From contig OY743189.1 of assembly GCA_963555705.1 (NCBI GenBank), positions 4,171,501 through 4,235,500 on the forward strand: 64,000 nt of DNA, in the 5' to 3' direction. The translations under genes and the position numbers were made by a program. The notes beneath the pieces are model-generated. The model saw nothing but the letters and a program-made list of their open reading frames with translations, was not told where the DNA came from and made no database searches. Below are positions 23,384 through 38,791 of the stretch, piece by piece. Source of the stretch: Ligustrum vulgare (Eukaryota; Streptophyta; Magnoliopsida; Lamiales; Oleaceae). Numbering within the stretch: the stretch's first letter is position 1; every line of letters begins with the position of its first letter.

Positions 23384-26157
23384 AGTTGGTATCAGAGCTA
23401 GTCTGCGTTTCTGTAGACTGGTAAAATTTTCAAAAAGAATTTTCAAGAAATATTTTTCATTATAAGATTTTTATTGATGAAGATTGCCACTGCCATCATT
23501 TCGCTCCACCAACTCCGAGGTAAAGAAGTTTATAATGTTTAAAGTTATTTCAGTATTTCGAATACTCATTTTATTGATTTATGAGAAAGAATGAAGAGTA
23601 TTTCGGATACTTATGATTTATGAGAAATTTTTTTAAGAAAGAAAACGAGTGTTGAGCATAATGGGAATAATATGATTTTATTGAGAATTAAGTAATGGAT
23701 ATTATGTTGAGTAAGTGAATTATTTCCTCTATTTTGAAGAGAAATTTATTATGAAGTTTGGCCTTGTGAATATTTTGGGAATATGATTTATGGCATATAT
23801 TTATAAGTATGAGTTATCTTTTGAGCCATTAAGGTATCGAAGGAAGTGATATTGTGATATTGAAAAATATAATTTGAAATTGTTATGTTGAGGAATTATG
23901 AATTGAATTATGGGATATTTTTGATGATATTGAAGTGTTGGAATCATTTTCAATATTTTTAGATCGTTGTGATCAAATGTGGAGTTATTTATTATTGTGA
24001 GTTATGAAGTATGCTTATGGTTTGGGATAAGTCCAAATTACAAGGGAGACTCTGTCCAGAATTTTATCGTTTGGAAATAAGAGCATAATATGGTATGCAA
24101 TCACTAAGAGAATTGAGTTTAGAATTGCAAGTTCATAAGCAAGATTGAGTAAATGATAAGTTATATTTGAAAGACGAGTGAAGACAAGTATAATGGCATA
24201 TTTGGGAAGAATCTTAATTATTCTTGGGAATGGATTTATCATTTGTAAGGAATGATCACTTGTATTGGAGAGTATTATAAGGATATGAATTTTGAGGAAA
24301 ATAGGGATAAGATTTTACAGTGATGACTTATTTTGGAATGGAGTTCAGAAGAGGGATCACGGTAGAATCCAAGAATTTTTTTAGTCTGAGAAATTGATAT
24401 ATAATATTAGTGATCAGATTGACGTATAAGGTACGTGATAGATATGACGACTAGACGGTTAAGGAATGTGATGGTTATCCAGGGAAGAATTGTGTGAATA
24501 TTGAGTTCAATGATCTTATTTTGATGGTTTATTGCATTATGGTGAAATATTATCTACGATTGAGAATTTTCATTTTTAGTCATAATATATGGGTTTATTT
24601 AAAGATTTAGTGATGCAGTTTCGATTAATTATTATTGGTTGTACTTTTGAAGTGAGTAAATATTTGGGCTACAATAATGGAAAATCTGAGATGATCAGTT
24701 GTGTGATTTTTAATTATGGGATTGTATCTTTGGGTTAAGCAAATTTGATGAGGAATCCTATATGATTTACAGAAGTCTTATTTAATGGTGATAAAATTAA
24801 TCAGAGTATTGTTCATAAAGTGTGATATGAATTGAAGTTTGGGAGAATAGAAAATTTTAATTTTGAATTTCAGATTTGGGAAATTAGTGAAGTTTCTTAA
24901 GTTTGAGAATAACATATTTGATCCTTGGGATGCTGTTTTAAGTTAGTATCTTAGCTCTCAACTAGAATGAGTATTTGATACCGAGTACTTGATGTATGAT
25001 TTAAAGTATAGAAAAATGAAAAGTGGGAACAAGAGTTAATGCGCTGTTATTTTTCTCGTCAAAAGAAAATTTGATGATAAGATTGGAGATATGGAATATT
25101 TTATTGGATTTTGGTACTGATATTTTTGGTATAATAATCAAGGTATAGTGAGATGATACGGGAATACGTGAAAGAGAAATAAGGACCGTATTGAATCAGA
25201 ATTCATAAGTATGTATAAGTGAAAGAAATACTTTGCAGGAAATGTGTAACATTTAAGAAAAGAATCTTAGTTATTTGGAAGATATTTGTTTACTGAATTT
25301 TGGGTTACAAATATTGGAAAGATAAGTTGATGATATTATGTTGATATGTTTGGGTATATTACGTAGAGAGAATATTCAGGTAATTCTTTGATTATTTTTG
25401 GAATATTCGATGATAAGAAGAAAGGAAAAATTATTATGATATGATATGTCAGTAAAGATTTGTTGAAATTTTAGAGATATATACGAATATCTGAGGTCAC
25501 ATGATACGATGATAAGTGACATGTTACATGAATACTACAAGATATGATGAAATTTTTACATTCGATTGGGAATTGTTTTGATTATTTTGGGAATATTCGA
25601 TGATAAGAAGTTTAGAGATGACAAATTATTATGATTTGATATATCAGTAAAGATTTATGAAAACTTGAAGAGATTTTTTTTTTATGGAATTACAGAAATT
25701 AGTAAAGAGACATGATGTTGTTTGGGATTATGTGAGATAATGATGATGAACGTAAGGTTAGTTGAATATAAAGGTACAATAGAAAATTGTAAGGAATGAT
25801 ATGATGATGATAATTGAAGGTGATAATGTATTGAGATTATGAAATAAGTTGATCATCTATGAATAAGTTATGTTGTTTTTTGGTTCATAATAATGGAATT
25901 CAAAGAATAGTGAACTTTTAGTCACTTACGATTCAGAAGCATTTTTGAGTAGACACATATGTCTATAGAAAAGTCCATGTTCTTAAGAAAACAAAGTGAT
26001 GCATTTAGTCAAAGTCCAGTAGGTTAAATATGGTTGGGTTAAATATGGTAGCGATGATGCTACATAAGAGAAAGAAGAGATTCTGATTAAGTATTCAGAA
26101 ATCATAAGATCAAGTAAGTTTAATTTCGAGGACGAAATTATTTTAAGGGGGTAAGAT
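23384..26157 (+). mobile_element. Internal region 2 (2774 bp, variant B)
   Basis: Non-coding copy of the internal region. B-variant marks are CCGAGG just after the PBS zone and TTAAGGTATCG. PBS is at 23387-23398 and a PPT stands before LTR3. Confidence 0.85.
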
Positions 26158-29100
26158 TATAGCGACCCAGAATTTTTATGCAATTTTATAATTATTTTAA
26201 TATTTAGAAAATTGTGTCGCTACTATTTCACCTATTATTTTGAAGTTAACGCCGCGACGAATTCGTCTAGCCAAGTCAAGAAATATCGAATTTGTTCGAT
26301 TTTAAATTAAAATCCGAATTTCTAAAATTATGTTATTTTAATTATTTATTCAAAGTATTATTTTAAAAATCATTTTTAATTCCAAATTTATTAAAATATC
26401 CCAATGATCCTTATTCAAATTATTTCAAGTCCAAATACGTATTTCAATTTTATCTCAAAATTTATTTATTCTCAAATGTATTTTCAGTCCAAAAACATAT
26501 CTGTTTCAAATACGCTTCTTGATCAAAGTTAGTCCAATATTCATAATCAAAATTTATATTACATAAATTTCTCTACACATGTTGATTTTCTTTTTCCATC
26601 TAATTGCACCCCACATGTTTTCTTCTTTATCACCAAAGCATCCCCATCATATCTTTACACCAATTTTATCAAAGAATTCCCACCACCACCCGTATGCATC
26701 ACATTTTCCACCAAATCAACCATCATTATGTTTCAACATAATGATGATGTATCCATGTTCTATTTTTTTTTTATCACACCAAATTCTCCACTACAAATCC
26801 TCTGCCTAATGCCAATTATAAATTTCCACCTCAGTCAGAAAACCATAACCGTCTGCAACCAAGAAACACTGTAAGCTTGGCCAGTTTTTATTCTACCTCC
26901 ACACACACCAGCAGTATACACAATTTGCAATCAACCTTGCCACTACAAATCAAGAACCACCATCACGCAGTCATCATCAAACCCCAACCGCCACCATAAC
27001 TACCAACCTTCAATCCGTTTTCCCAACTCAATGCCAATCAAAACATCAATCTGAAACCAATCTACAGCCTCAACTCTATAACCAGCTGAATCCTATTATC
27101 ATCACCCTGATTACTCACAACGTTTCACCAACCCAATCCATTTCAGCTGCCATTTCCAATTCAATACCAAATCTAATACATACAGCAAACCAAGTTCACT
27201 GCAATACCACAAATCACAACTCTGCAGCCATCACTGTCAACCAACAATCCTCAATCCAGCTACCACAATTATCAGTTGCAGCCCCAAACCATAATCACGA
27301 AACCTATGTATCATCAACATCATCACCTCAACCATCACTGTCTCTGCCATTTCAAATTCAATCCACCACCTCACCGGTTCAACCAAATCACAATCACCAT
27401 CATCAGGATCAAACACCACCTTCGTTCCCTGCATCCAGAGCCACAACCGTCGCCTGAAAACTCTAAGAATCCACCATTAACCCCAAACAAATCAAAACCA
27501 ACCTCAAATCAAAACCAAAACCACCCACTGCCCACTTCAGTTTTGACAAACAATAGAAACCCAAAACAAGAAATAAACCAAGCCCAAGACTTACCTTCGA
27601 TCGCCGACTGATTTACCGGCACGACCACCGGATTTCGCAGTTAAGACCCAACTCCCAAATCGCGATCTAAGCCACGGTTCGTCACAGTTTCTCACACCCA
27701 ACTCGCACTGAAACCCTAATCTTCAACCCCATCCCTTGCCGCACCTTGCACTGGTGTTTCGCCGGTGAATCGCCGGCGGATTGGCGACACAAAACAACCA
27801 CTGATTTTCCCTGATTTCGCACGCCTCTCTCTCTGTCTGATTCAGATTGTGAGTGAGAGAGAGAAGATAAATCTGATGTTTTAAAATAATGATTTTCAAA
27901 ATTTGCGCGTCAGTCCCTGAAGTTTTAAAGCCTTTCAATTCAGTCCCTATGTTTTAAAATCATCAATTTCAGCCCTTAAGTTTTAAATGAGTTTTAATCA
28001 GCCCTTTCATTTTCAAAATCTGATCACTTCAGTCCCTGCTGATTTACTTTTAAGCTCAAGTTTCAAAAGTATTCATTTGAGTCCCTCAACTATCAAAAGT
28101 ATCTATTTTAGTCCCTCAACTTTCAAAATATCTATTTTAGTCCCTGAACTTTCAAAGCATTCATTTTAGTCCCTCAACTTTCAAAACATCAATTTTAGTC
28201 CTCAAATTATAATTTATCATTTTGAACTATATATTCGATAGACTAAAATGACTTATTGGCTAAGACGAAGCGTACGGAGAATTTAAAGAAATTGAAGTCA
28301 TTCCCGCTCAACTTTGCACTCGTCGGATTTGAGGTAGACTCGCACTTATTAATTGATTTAAATTATGATTTCATATAAATGTCATGTGACTTGTGAAAGT
28401 CAATTTTCAAGAAAATTAAGTATGTTTTTATGAAAGGTAAACATACCTTATGTTTTCATGAAAAGTAAGTATGTTTTTATGAAAAGAAAATATACTTTAT
28501 GTTTTTACGAAAAGTAAGTATACCCTATGCTTCACGAAAATGTTTTTTTTGGATCATTGCTATGAAATCAATCTACCAAGATTGCTATGGGTCCCATATG
28601 ATAAGTTATGATATGTTAAGGGGACCGGAGTTTTAGTAGCGCTACACATAAGAATTCTTGCCACGAAGTTCGGTAACATTCTTGTGTCTCCTATGTTTAT
28701 GAGGATTTGCCACGAAGTTCGGTAAAATTCCTATGTTTCCATATGTTTATGAGGATTTGCCACCTAAGTTCGGTAAAATTCCTGTCGCATATGTTTATGA
28801 GGATTTCGATCCTATCTTATGTTATGATGCAATTGATCCCTATGAATTTCAAAAATTATGCTTGGTATACTTACTACATAAGAATTCTTGCCACCTAAGT
28901 TCGGTAAAATTCTTATGTTTATGAGGATTTCAATCCTATCCTATGTTATGATGAAAACTTACTGTTATTATGATTTTACTGCATAAGAATTCTTGTCACC
29001 TAAGTTCGGTAAAGTTCTTGTGTCTCTTTATGTTTATGAGGATTTCAATCCTATCTTATGTTATGCTTTCAAAAGAAATTATGCTTGGCATAATTAAAAT

Positions 29101-29703
29101 GTGTTTTATAAGTATATGATTTTCAAAGAGCTGTTTTCAAAGAGCTAATTTCAAAGAGCCTATGATTTGCAAAATATGTCCCGTGCTGTAATGCACAATA
29201 TGAGTTTTATCAAGAGCCGTTTTATAAAGAAGCTCTATCAATGCCCGTTTTATAAAGAGCCGGGATTTATGTGTTTAATCATCTTATAAATTAAATTAAT
29301 TTGCGATGAGTCTACTGAGTATTTCCCCCATGAAATACTCACCCTACTTTTTAACAGTTTTGCAGATTTCGGAGACGGTGGCGAGCGATGAATGATGGTG
29401 GCAATAATCGTTGAACGGTTGAAAGTTTGACGTTAATGATTTCCGTATTTTCCAAACAATCGAATAATTTAGAGAAGTTCATTTATTTGAGAAATTATGA
29501 TATTGGCAATTTCTTTACAATATTAATGGTTCGATTTACTATTTCAAATGGTTTCATAAATGTTTTCAATTTTAGCGGCCATTACAGTTTATTTAATGTT
29601 GCCAAAAATGAATTTCAATTATTTCTTCCGCAAAAATATTATTCGAAAAATTTAGACAGAAAATGACGTAGTGAATCGGGTATACGGAACTCGGGGCGCT
29701 ACA
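26158..29703 (+). repeat. LTR3 (3546 bp, A variant)
   Basis: Carries the full-length 3' end (no 6-bp deletion), like LTR1 and LTR5. It shares the extra T and GCACTGGTG with LTR2 rather than the private states of LTR1. Confidence 0.92.
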
Positions 29704-32477
29704 AGTTGGTATCAGAGCTAGTCTGCGTTTCTGTAGACTGGTAAAATTTTCAAAAAGAATTTTCAAGAAATATTTTTCATTATAAGATTTTTATTGATGA
29801 AGATTGCCACTGCCATCATTTCGCTCCACCAACTCCAAGGTAAAGAAGTTTATAATGTTTAAAGTTATTTCAGTATTTCGAATACTCATTTTATTGATTT
29901 ATGAGAAAGAATGAAGAGTATTTCGGATACTTATGATTTATGAGAAATTTTTTTAAGAAAGAAAACGAGTGTTGAGCATAATGGGAATAATATGATTTTA
30001 TTGAGAATTAAGTAATGGATATTATGTTGAGTAAGTGAATTATTTCCTCTATTTTGAAGAGAAATTTATTATGAAGTTTGGCCTTGTGAATATTTTGGGA
30101 ATATGATTTATGGCATATATTTATAAGTATGAGTTATCTTTTGAGCCATTAAAGTATCGAAGGAAGTGATATTGTGATATTGAAAAATATAATTTGAAAT
30201 TGTTATGTTGAGGAATTATGAATTGAATTATGGGATATTTTTGATGATATTGAAGTGTTGGAATCATTTTCAATATTTTTAGATCGTTGTGATCAAATGT
30301 GGAGTTATTTATTATTGTGAGTTATGAAGTATGCTTATGGTTTGGGATAAGTCCAAATTACAAGGGAGACTCTGTCCAGAATTTTATCGTTTGGAAATAA
30401 GAGCATAATATGGTATGCAATCACTAAGAGAATTGAGTTTAGAATTGCAAGTTCATAAGCAAGATTGAGTAAATGATAAGTTATATTTGAAAGACGAGTG
30501 AAGACAAGTATAATGGCATATTTGGGAAGAATCTTAATTATTCTTGGGAATGGATTTATCATTTGTAAGGAATGATCACTTGTATTGGAGAGTATTATAA
30601 GGATATGAATTTTGAGGAAAATAGGGATAAGATTTTACAGTGATGACTTATTTTGGAATGGAGTTCAGAAGAGGGATCACGGTAGAATCCAAGAATTTTT
30701 TTAGTCTGAGAAATTGATATATAATATTAGTGATCAGATTGACGTATAAGGTACGTGATAGATATGACGACTAGACGGTTAAGGAATGTGATGGTTATCC
30801 AGGGAAGAATTGTGTGAATATTGAGTTCAATGATCTTATTTTGATGGTTTATTGCATTATGGTGAAATATTATCTACGATTGAGAATTTTCATTTTTAGT
30901 CATAATATATGGGTTTATTTAAAGATTTAGTGATGCAGTTTCGATTAATTATTATTGGTTGTACTTTTGAAGTGAGTAAATATTTGGGCTACAATAATGG
31001 AAAATCTGAGATGATCAGTTGTGTGATTTTTAATTATGGGATTGTATCTTTGGGTTAAGCAAATTTGATGAGGAATCCTATATGATTTACAGAAGTCTTA
31101 TTTAATGGTGATAAAATTAATCAGAGTATTGTTCATAAAGTGTGATATGAATTGAAGTTTGGGAGAATAGAAAATTTTAATTTTGAATTTCAGATTTGGG
31201 AAATTAGTGAAGTTTCTTAAGTTTGAGAATAACATATTTGATCCTTGGGATGCTGTTTTAAGTTAGTATCTTAGCTCTCAACTAGAATGAGTATTTGATA
31301 CCGAGTACTTGATGTATGATTTAAAGTATAGAAAAATGAAAAGTGGGAACAAGAGTTAATGCGCTGTTATTTTTCTCGTCAAAAGAAAATTTGATGATAA
31401 GATTGGAGATATGGAATATTTTATTGGATTTTGGTACTGATATTTTTGGTATAATAATCAAGGTATAGTGAGATGATACGGGAATACGTGAAAGAGAAAT
31501 AAGGACCGTATTGAATCAGAATTCATAAGTATGTATAAGTGAAAGAAATACTTTGCAGGAAATGTGTAACATTTAAGAAAAGAATCTTAGTTATTTGGAA
31601 GATATTTGTTTACTGAATTTTGGGTTACAAATATTGGAAAGATAAGTTGATGATATTATGTTGATATGTTTGGGTATATTACGTAGAGAGAATATTCAGG
31701 TAATTCTTTGATTATTTTTGGAATATTCGATGATAAGAAGAAAGGAAAAATTATTATGATATGATATGTCAGTAAAGATTTGTTGAAATTTTAGAGATAT
31801 ATACGAATATCTGAGGTCACATGATACGATGATAAGTGACATGTTACATGAATACTACAAGATATGATGAAATTTTTACATTCGATTGGGAATTGTTTTG
31901 ATTATTTTGGGAATATTCGATGATAAGAAGTTTAGAGATGACAAATTATTATGATTTGATATATCAGTAAAGATTTATGAAAACTTGAAGAGATTTTTTT
32001 TTTATGGAATTACAGAAATTAGTAAAGAGACATGATGTTGTTTGGGATTATGTGAGATAATGATGATGAACGTAAGGTTAGTTGAATATAAAGGTACAAT
32101 AGAAAATTGTAAGGAATGATATGATGATGATAATTGAAGGTGATAATGTATTGAGATTATGAAATAAGTTGATCATCTATGAATAAGTTATGTTGTTTTT
32201 TGGTTCATAATAATGGAATTCAAAGAATAGTGAACTTTTAGTCACTTACGATTCAGAAGCATTTTTGAGTAGACACATATGTCTATAGAAAAGTCCATGT
32301 TCTTAAGAAAACAAAGTGATGCATTTAGTCAAAGTCCAGTAGGTTAAATATGGTTGGGTTAAATATGGTAGCGATGATGCTACATAAGAGAAAGAAGAGA
32401 TTCTGATTAAGTATTCAGAAATCATAAGATCAAGTAAGTTTAATTTCGAGGACGAAATTATTTTAAGGGGGTAAGAT
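29704..32477 (+). mobile_element. Internal region 3 (2774 bp, variant A)
   Basis: Non-coding. It has the A-variant marks (CCAAGG, TTAAAGTATCG) matching internal 1. PBS is at 29707-29718. Confidence 0.85.
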
Positions 32478-35400
32478 TATAGCGACCCAGAATTTTTATG
32501 CAATTTTATAATTATTTTAATATTTAGAAAATTGTGTCGCTACTATTTCACCTATTATTTTGAAGTTAACGCCGCGACGAATTCGTCTAGCCAAGTCAAG
32601 AAATATCGAATTTGTTCGATTTTAAATTAAAATCCGAATTTCTAAAATTATGTTATTTTAATTATTTATTCAAAGTATTATTTTAAAAATCATTTTTAAT
32701 TCCAAATTTATTAAAATATCCCAATGATCCTTATTCAAATTATTTCAAGTCCAAATACGTATTTCAATTTTATCTCAAAATTTATTTATTCTCAAATGTA
32801 TTTTCAGTCCAAAAACATATCTGTTTCAAATACGCTTCTTGATCAAAGTTAGTCCAATATTCATAATCAAAATTTATATTACATAAATTTCTCTACACAT
32901 GTTGATTTTCTTTTTCCATCTAATTGCACCCCACATGTTTTCTTCTTTATCACCAAAGCATCCCCATCATATCTTTACACCAATTTTATCAAAGAATTCC
33001 CACCACCACCCGTATGCATCACATTTTCCACCAAATCAACCATCATTATGTTTCAACATAATGATGATGTATCCATGTTCTATTTTTTTTTTATCACACC
33101 AAATTCTCCACTACAAATCCTCTGCCTAATGCCAATTATAAATTTCCACCTCAGTCAGAAAACCATAACCGTCTGCAACCAAGAAACACTGTAAGCTTGG
33201 CCAGTTTTTATTCTACCTCCACACACACCAGCAGTATACACAATTTGCAATCAACCTTGCCACTACAAATCAAGAACCACCATCACGCAGTCATCATCAA
33301 ACCCCAACCGCCACCATAACTACCAACCTTCAATCCGTTTTCCCAACTCAATGCCAATCAAAACATCAATCTGAAACCAATCTACAGCCTCAACTCTATA
33401 ACCAGCTGAATCCTATTATCATCACCCTGATTACTCACAACGTTTCACCAACCCAATCCATTTCAGCTGCCATTTCCAATTCAATACCAAATCTAATACA
33501 TACAGCAAACCAAGTTCACTGCAATACCACAAATCACAACTCTGCAGCCATCACTGTCAACCAACAATCCTCAATCCAGCTACCACAATTATCAGTTGCA
33601 GCCCCAAACCATAATCACGAAACCTATGTATCATCAACATCATCACCTCAACCATCACTGTCTCTGCCATTTCAAATTCAATCCACCACCTCACCGGTTC
33701 AACCAAATCACAATCACCATCATCAGGATCAAACACCACCTTCGTTCCCTGCATCCAGAGCCACAACCGTCGCCTGAAAACTCTAAGAATCCACCATTAA
33801 CCCCAAACAAATCAAAACCAACCTCAAATCAAAACCAAAACCACCCACTGCCCACTTCAGTTTTGACAAACAATAGAAACCCAAAACAAGAAATAAACCA
33901 AGCCCAAGACTTACCTTCGATCGCCGACTGATTTACCGGCACGACCACCGGATTTCGCAGTTAAGACCCAACTCCCAAATCGCGATCTAAGCCACGGTTC
34001 GTCACAGTTTCTCACACCCAACTCGCACTGAAACCCTAATCTTCAACCCCATCCCTTGCCGCACCTTGCACTGGTGTTTCGCCGGTGAATCGCCGGCGGA
34101 TTGGCGACACAAAACAACCACTGATTTTCCCTGATTTCGCACGCCTCTCTCTCTGTCTGATTCAGATTGTGAGTGAGAGAGAGAAGATAAATCTGATGTT
34201 TTAAAATAATGATTTTCAAAATTTGCGCGTCAGTCCCTGAAGTTTTAAAGCCTTTCAATTCAGTCCCTATGTTTTAAAATCATCAATTTCAGCCCTTAAG
34301 TTTTAAATGAGTTTTAATCAGCCCTTTCATTTTCAAAATCTGATCACTTCAGTCCCTGCTGATTTACTTTTAAGCTCAAGTTTCAAAAGTATTCATTTGA
34401 GTCCCTCAACTATCAAAAGTATCTATTTTAGTCCCTCAACTTTCAAAATATCTATTTTAGTCCCTGAACTTTCAAAGCATTCATTTTAGTCCCTCAACTT
34501 TCAAAACATCAATTTTAGTCCTCAAATTATAATTTATCATTTTGAACTATATATTCGATAGACTAAAATGACTTATTGGCTAAGACGAAGCGTACGGAGA
34601 ATTTAAAGAAATTGAAGTCATTCCCGCTCAACTTTGCACTCGTCGGATTTGAGGTAGACTCGCACTTATTAATTGATTTAAATTATGATTTCATATAAAT
34701 GTCATGTGACTTGTGAAAGTCAATTTTCAAGAAAATTAAGTATGTTTTTATGAAAGGTAAACATACCTTATGTTTTCATGAAAAGTAAGTATGTTTTTAT
34801 GAAAAGAAAATATACTTTATGTTTTTACGAAAAGTAAGTATACCCTATGCTTCACGAAAATGTTTTTTTTGGATCATTGCTATGAAATCAATCTACCAAG
34901 ATTGTTATGGGTCCCATATGATAAGTTATGATATGTTAAGGGGACCGGAGTTTTAGTAGCGCTACACATAAGAATTCTTGCCACGAAGTTCGGTAACATT
35001 CTTGTGTCTCCTATGTTTATGAGGATTTGCCACGAAGTTCGGTAAAATTCCTATGTTTCCATATGTTTATGAGGATTTGCCACCTAAGTTCGGTAAAATT
35101 CCTGTCGCATATGTTTATGAGGATTTCGATCCTATCTTATGTTATGATGCAATTGATCCCTATGAATTTCAAAAATTATGCTTGGTATACTTACTACATA
35201 AGAATTCTTGCCACCTAAGTTCGGTAAAATTCTTATGTTTATGAGGATTTCAATCCTATCCTATGTTATGATGAAAACTTACTGTTATTATGATTTTACT
35301 GCATAAGAATTCTTGTCACCTAAGTTCGGTAAAGTTCTTGTGTCTCTTTATGTTTATGAGGATTTCAATCCTATCTTATGTTATGCTTTCAAAAGAAATT

Positions 35401-36017
35401 ATGCTTGGCATAATTAAAATGTGTTTTATAAGTATATGATTTTCAAAGAGCTGTTTTCAAAGAGCTAATTTCAAAGAGCCTATGATTTGCAAAATATGTC
35501 CCGTGCTGTAATGCACAATATGAGTTTTATCAAGAGCCGTTTTATAAAGAAGCTCTATCAATGCCCGTTTTATAAAGAGCCGGGATTTATGTGTTTAATC
35601 ATCTTATAAATTAAATTAATTTGCGATGAGTCTACTGAGTATTTCCCCCATGAAATACTCACCCTACTTTTTAACAGTTTTGCAGATTTCGGAGACGGTG
35701 GCGAGCGATGAATGATGGTGGCAATAATCGTTGAACGGTTGAAAGTTTGACGTTAATGATTTCCGTATTTTCCAAACAATCGAATAATTTAGAGAAGTTC
35801 ATTTATTTGAGAAATTATGATATTGGCAATTTCTTTACAATATTAATGGTTCGATTTACTATTTCAAATGGTTTCATAAATGTTTTCAATTTTAGCGGCC
35901 ATTACAGTTTATTTAATGTTGCCAAAAATGAATTTCAATTATTTCTTCCGCAAAAATATTATTCGAAAAATTTAGACAGAAAATGACGTAGGGGTATACG
36001 GAACTCGGGGCGCTACA
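32478..36017 (+). repeat. LTR4 (3540 bp, B variant)
   Basis: Has the same 6-bp 3' deletion as LTR2. It shares with LTR5 the change AAGATTGTTATGG (about 34900), where LTR1-3 read AAGATTGCTATGG. Confidence 0.92.
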
Positions 36018-38791
36018 AGTTGGTATCAGAGCTAGTCTGCGTTTCTGTAGACTGGTAAAATTTTCAAAAAGAATTTTCAAGAAATATTTTTCATTATAAG
36101 ATTTTTATTGATGAAGATTGCCACTGCCATCATTTCGCTCCACCAACTCCGAGGTAAAGAAGTTTATAATGTTTAAAGTTATTTCAGTATTTCGAATACT
36201 CATTTTATTGATTTATGAGAAAGAATGAAGAGTATTTCGGATACTTATGATTTATGAGAAATTTTTTTAAGAAAGAAAACGAGTGTTGAGCATAATGGGA
36301 ATAATATGATTTTATTGAGAATTAAGTAATGGATATTATGTTGAGTAAGTGAATTATTTCCTCTATTTTGAAGAGAAATTTATTATGAAGTTTGGCCTTG
36401 TGAATATTTTGGGAATATGATTTATGGCATATATTTATAAGTATGAGTTATCTTTTGAGCCATTAAGGTATCGAAGGAAGTGATATTTTGATATTGAAAA
36501 ATATAATTTGAAATTGTTATGTTGAGGAATTATGAATTGAATTATGGGATATTTTTGATGATATTGAAGTGTTGGAATCATTTTCAATATTTTTAGATCG
36601 TTGTGATCAAATGTGGAGTTATTTATTATTGTGAGTTATGAAGTATGCTTATGGTTTGGGATAAGTCCAAATTACAAGGGAGACTCTGTCCAGAATTTTA
36701 TCGTTTGGAAATAAGAGCATAATATGGTATGCAATCACTAAGAGAATTGAGTTTAGAATTGCAAGTTCATAAGCAAGATTGAGTAAATGATAAGTTATAT
36801 TTGAAAGACGAGTGAAGACAAGTATAATGGCATATTTGGGAAGAATCTTAATTATTCTTGGGAATGGATTTATCATTTGTAAGGAATGATCACTTGTATT
36901 GGAGAGTATTATAAGGATATGAATTTTGAGGAAAATAGGGATAAGATTTTACAGTGATGACTTATTTTGGAATGGAGTTCAGAAGAGGGATCACGGTAGA
37001 ATCCAAGAATTTTTTTAGTCTGAGAAATTGATATATAATATTAGTGATCAGATTGACGTATAAGGTACGTGATAGATATGACGACTAGACGGTTAAGGAA
37101 TGTGATGGTTATCCAGGGAAGAATTGTGTGAATATTGAGTTCAATGATCTTATTTTGATGGTTTATTGCATTATGGTGAAATATTATCTACGATTGAGAA
37201 TTTTCATTTTTAGTCATAATATATGGGTTTATTTAAAGATTTAGTGATGCAGTTTCGATTAATTATTATTGGTTGTACTTTTGAAGTGAGTAAATATTTG
37301 GGCTACAATAATGGAAAATCTGAGATGATCAGTTGTGTGATTTTTAATTATGGGATTGTATCTTTGGGTTAAGCAAATTTGATGAGGAATCCTATATGAT
37401 TTACAGAAGTCTTATTTAATGGTGATAAAATTAATCAGAGTATTGTTCATAAAGTGTGATATGAATTGAAGTTTGGGAGAATAGAAAATTTTAATTTTGA
37501 ATTTCAGATTTGGGAAATTAGTGAAGTTTCTTAAGTTTGAGAATAACATATTTGATCCTTGGGATGCTGTTTTAAGTTAGTATCTTAGCTCTCAACTAGA
37601 ATGAGTATTTGATACCGAGTACTTGATGTATGATTTAAAGTATAGAAAAATGAAAAGTGGGAACAAGAGTTAATGCGCTGTTATTTTTCTCGTCAAAAGA
37701 AAATTTGATGATAAGATTGGAGATATGGAATATTTTATTGGATTTTGGTACTGATATTTTTGGTATAATAATCAAGGTATAGTGAGATGATACGGGAATA
37801 CGTGAAAGAGAAATAAGGACCGTATTGAATCAGAATTCATAAGTATGTATAAGTGAAAGAAATACTTTGCAGGAAATGTGTAACATTTAAGAAAAGAATC
37901 TTAGTTATTTGGAAGATATTTGTTTACTGAATTTTGGGTTACAAATATTGGAAAGATAAGTTGATGATATTATGTTGATATGTTTGGGTATATTACGTAG
38001 AGAGAATATTCAGGTAATTCTTTGATTATTTTTGGAATATTCGATGATAAGAAGAAAGGAAAAATTATTATGATATGATATGTCAGTAAAGATTTGTTGA
38101 AATTTTAGAGATATATACGAATATCTGAGGTCACATGATACGATGATAAGTGACATGTTACATGAATACTACAAGATATGATGAAATTTTTACATTCGAT
38201 TGGGAATTGTTTTGATTATTTTGGGAATATTCGATGATAAGAAGTTTAGAGATGACAAATTATTATGATTTGATATATCAGTAAAGATTTATGAAAACTT
38301 GAAGAGATTTTTTTTTTATGGAATTACAGAAATTAGTAAAGAGACATGATGTTGTTTGGGATTATGTGAGATAATGATGATGAACGTAAGGTTAGTTGAA
38401 TATAAAGGTACAATAGAAAATTGTAAGGAATGATATGATGATGATAATTGAAGGTGATAATGTATTGAGATTATGAAATAAGTTGATCATCTATGAATAA
38501 GTTATGTTGTTTTTTGGTTCATAATAATGGAATTCAAAGAATAGTGAACTTTTAGTCACTTACGATTCAGAAGCATTTTTGAGTAGACACATATGTCTAT
38601 AGAAAAGTCCATGTTCTTAAGAAAACAAAGTGATGCATTTAGTCAAAGTCCAGTAGGTTAAATATGGTTGGGTTAAATATGGTAGCGATGATGCTACATA
38701 AGAGAAAGAAGAGATTCTGATTAAGTATTCAGAAATCATAAGATCAAGTAAGTTTAATTTCGAGGACGAAATTATTTTAAGGGGGTAAGAT
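36018..38791 (+). mobile_element. Internal region 4 (2774 bp, variant B)
   Basis: Non-coding. B-variant marks as in internal 2, plus one private base (GATATTTTGAT near 36483, where the others read GATATTGTGAT). PBS is at 36021-36032. Confidence 0.85.
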